Origin: Apostichopus japonicus
Lineage: Eukaryota > Echinodermata > Holothuroidea > Aspidochirotida > Stichopodidae
Length of the DNA stretch: 64,000 nt
Reading direction: 5' to 3'
NCBI RefSeq assembly: GCF_037975245.1
Contig: NC_092579.1
Coordinates: 28,528,166 to 28,592,165, forward strand
Shown here: one piece after another, positions 61,901-64,000 of the stretch
Numbering within the stretch: position 1 is the first letter of the stretch
Layout of the letters: every line of letters begins with the position of its first letter
The notes under the pieces: model-generated
What the model saw: the letters and a program-made list of their open reading frames with translations, nothing else
Told to the model about the DNA's origin: nothing
Databases searched by the model: none
Translations under genes and position numbers: made by a program

Positions 61901-63469
61901 AGATCTGGAGTCACTCTAGAGAGTTTGACCAGTCATTGAATATGATAAAATATTTTCTTAAGCCCGCCATAATTAAAAGGGCGTAACCATTAAAATTTAA
62001 CATTGATTTTAAAACGAAATATTTTGCCCTTTATATTGGTACTTGTTTAATTCCTCTTTTTTTTTTTTAAAGAATCTCTCCTCTAGTTTGACCTTCCAAT
62101 TCGTCCACGGTGTCTTGTTTTGTCACCAGTTACCTAGGCAACGGAGTCACTGCAAAATCCAGATAGCTGAGGCTTCCGTCAGTTTATCAATATAATTTAA
62201 CAGTCGTAATGTCACTATATAAAGCACTATACTATATATACAATACAAAATAATCAAAATAAATAGGAAAACAATAAAATTAAAGTAAGAAAGAGATGAA
62301 GAAGGTGGTTTAACGAATGCCAGATCTTGCGTCACGAGCCTATAGCAGGCCTTCTTGTTTTCTTAGTTTATTGAAAGGCTTTATTAATTTCATCATTAAT
62401 GTTATTATCATTACAGTTGTTTGTTGTTCATGTAATGACGCTAGTTTCAAGGACAAAGCAAAAAAATAACTCCTAACCAAATTTTGCAGAGTCAGTGTCT
62501 GTTCTTACGTCTTCTTCTTGCTTTTCTCTTCTTTTTTACTTCTTTTACGAGAGATTTTTATTATTATTATTTTTTTTTTCGCCATTTAAGCCAATCAAAA
62601 TTCATAAGAGAATAACGAATTTAGCTAATAAAAGTTTTCACAAAAATAAATCTGTAAAAAAATATATATTCAAGTGAAAACAAATGCTAATAAATTAGAT
62701 TTTTTTTTTTATCTGCAGATATTTAATAAGTCGGCAACCTATTGTGTTCCTGGTCCAATGTGAAAATACTATGTCATCACATTGGCAACGCCCCTTTTCT
62801 AATCTTTTCTAAATCATTGATCATATGACCTTTGGCATTTTAACGTTAATTAATACGGCGTAACTATTGAACGAATATCAGCGGCAAAATCTAGCAGATT
62901 CTGGGTATAATTAAGAAACATGATATAGATAAATCTTATGTTACGTCTTTAACAGACATTATAAACTTTAAGATTTTGGATAAATTGCTTTTCAAATCTG
63001 ACCCCAAACGCATCACTATATATTGGCGTGGAGAGAATTTACGGGTATTCATGCATTTCTAGGTCATGTATGTGCAAATTGGTGTTACTATTCGACAAAT
63101 GGCAAACGACTGAGGCCTAGAATTAGGAACAATATGCCCGGGCTTCGATTATTTCTGTGAAGTACCGGTATATGTTTAGATGTGATATTGTCTGTCACCA
63201 GAATTTCCCTTCTTTAACATTAAGGTAAAACATCGACAAACTCTGTATGATTTTTTGTTGTTGAAATATGCGTCGAAAAACCGTGTAAATGAAAGAGAAA
63301 AGTATTTAAAATCCAGTGGATATCGAAAGTTCATATCTTCTTTCCTACGTGTATATGGTTTTTCAATAATAAAGAGTATGGTAGATAGATAGGGAGTCAC
63401 CCCCAGATTAATGTATGTCGTCCAGTTACAGAGTTGTTGACAATTTACACTTCATAATCATGGACGTTA
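58991..63469. other. Intergenic, no gene seen
   Basis: Poly-C (59682-59692) and poly-G (61332-61341, 61442-61452) runs, a palindrome-dense patch (61117-61200) and a perfect X-box palindrome (62129-62142). Sequences resembling GACTGATNNAGGTAGG occur near 59376 and 61364 and may be remnants of one old repeat. Frames near 61.6-61.9 kb on both strands are unrecognised. Confidence 0.45.
61117..61200. repeat. Cluster of perfect palindromes in a 25-bp direct repeat
   Basis: AGCTAACGTTAGCT (61117-61130), GTTAACGTTAAC (61141-61152), AGCTAATATTAGCT (61160-61173) and AGCTATAGCT (61191-61200) are each self-complementary. The first and third begin two 25-bp direct repeats (61117-61141, 61160-61184) that differ at two bases. 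Confidence 0.85.
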
Positions 63470-63600
63470 ACTATGAATCTAAGAGACTGACTTCGGTCAG
63501 CTTGCGGCTTTGATAAGCCAACGAGACTTCTTCGCGAGTTCTTGCATGCAGGAGGATCTAATATACATGCATAGATATGATAGATATGTCTTGTATAATG
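63470..63600 (+). mobile_element. Partial SINE related to the 45434-45564 element
   Basis: CTTCTTCGCGAGTTCTTGC, AGGAGGATCTAATATACATGC and the ATAG/ATAC-like tail match the body and tail of the minus-strand SINE near 45.5 kb in opposite orientation. The upstream part lacks recognisable A and B boxes, so the copy is 5'-altered or belongs to a subfamily with a different head. Confidence 0.5.
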
Positions 63601-64000
63601 GGGAATGGTATAAAAATGAATCTGTTTTATATCGTTCGATATCAAGACCATTTGTACGTCGTGCAGACAGAAGATGAATACTACAATAAGCGTGTGTGGT
63701 GCAGTCTACCGCTTATATAGATTGTTAAGCTGTTTTACTTCTAAGACACTCTAGTGTACTTACCGAACAGGTGTCAGATATCCAATCCCTGATATTCCTT
63801 CTCACGATTAATCAATGATTTCCCCTCTCTGAGGTTTTAACCAAGAGCTTTGATCTTGCATCGATCACGTAAAAAAACTAAGTTTCCCTTTGATGTTTTC
63901 TTCTACTTTTTCGTCTCCTTCTTCTTGTTCTTATTATTCTTCTTTTATTTCTTACAAGGGATATGTCATGTGGATCTCAAAGAGGGCCCCATTACACCCA
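63601..64000. other. Intergenic to window end, no gene seen
   Basis: AT-rich DNA ending in a T/C-rich stretch (63900-63955). Nothing was recognised. Confidence 0.5.

Noticed and set aside
61615-61914. Overlapping frames on both strands near 61.7 kb
   Set aside because: Driven by G-rich low-complexity sequence. Possible old repeat, but no retroelement motif could be confirmed.

Overview
The window reads as nuclear DNA of a multicellular animal. It is AT-rich by eye, almost devoid of long open reading frames, and full of TA microsatellites, minisatellites, poly-G/poly-C runs and tRNA-derived SINEs. One unmistakable protein gene is present, an intronless class A GPCR coding sequence at 35890-37083 on the + strand. 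It resembles the deuterostome somatostatin / allatostatin-C receptor group. With the low GC and this repeat mix, a marine deuterostome invertebrate such as an echinoderm is the best guess. A sea cucumber is possible, but the species cannot be fixed from sequence alone.

Layout. 1-13 kb: a dispersed ~400-500 bp repeat (two copies, 1111-1508 and 9379-9896), a complete tRNA-type SINE (2162-2477), a 66-bp sequence in three copies forming a large inverted repeat with TA spacers (9831-10627), and a 45-bp minisatellite (12258-13150). 13-35 kb: mostly unannotatable intergenic DNA with several TA arrays, a ~60-bp tandem repeat near 19.2 kb and two weak exon candidates (20.2 kb + strand, 32.2 kb - strand). 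35.7-37.1 kb: the receptor gene, with a likely 3' splice site before its 5' UTR and an overlapping upstream ORF. 41.4-47.3 kb: a complex block. A ~740-bp segment (41937-42676) is copied at 46422-47149, and that second copy sits between two identical 120-bp direct repeats. Between the copies lie a 21-bp tandem array split by an insertion, a 27-bp-stem hairpin, a hammerhead-like motif and a minus-strand tRNA-SINE. 49-64 kb: a promoter-like cluster at 49.2 kb, a 26-bp minisatellite (51941-52728), a C-rich GGACCCCC array, several RFX X-box-like and CRE palindromes, and a SINE tail fragment near 63.5 kb.

There is no operon-like organisation. The receptor stands alone and everything else is repeat, regulatory candidate or unassigned DNA. 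The most unusual observations are the receptor's altered TM7 and TM6 residues, the 740-bp duplicative insertion with its 120-bp flanking duplication, the hairpin plus hammerhead-like motif near 45.2 kb, and the TA-linked inverted triplicate near 10 kb. All comparisons were made by eye. No database search, alignment program or folding program was run.
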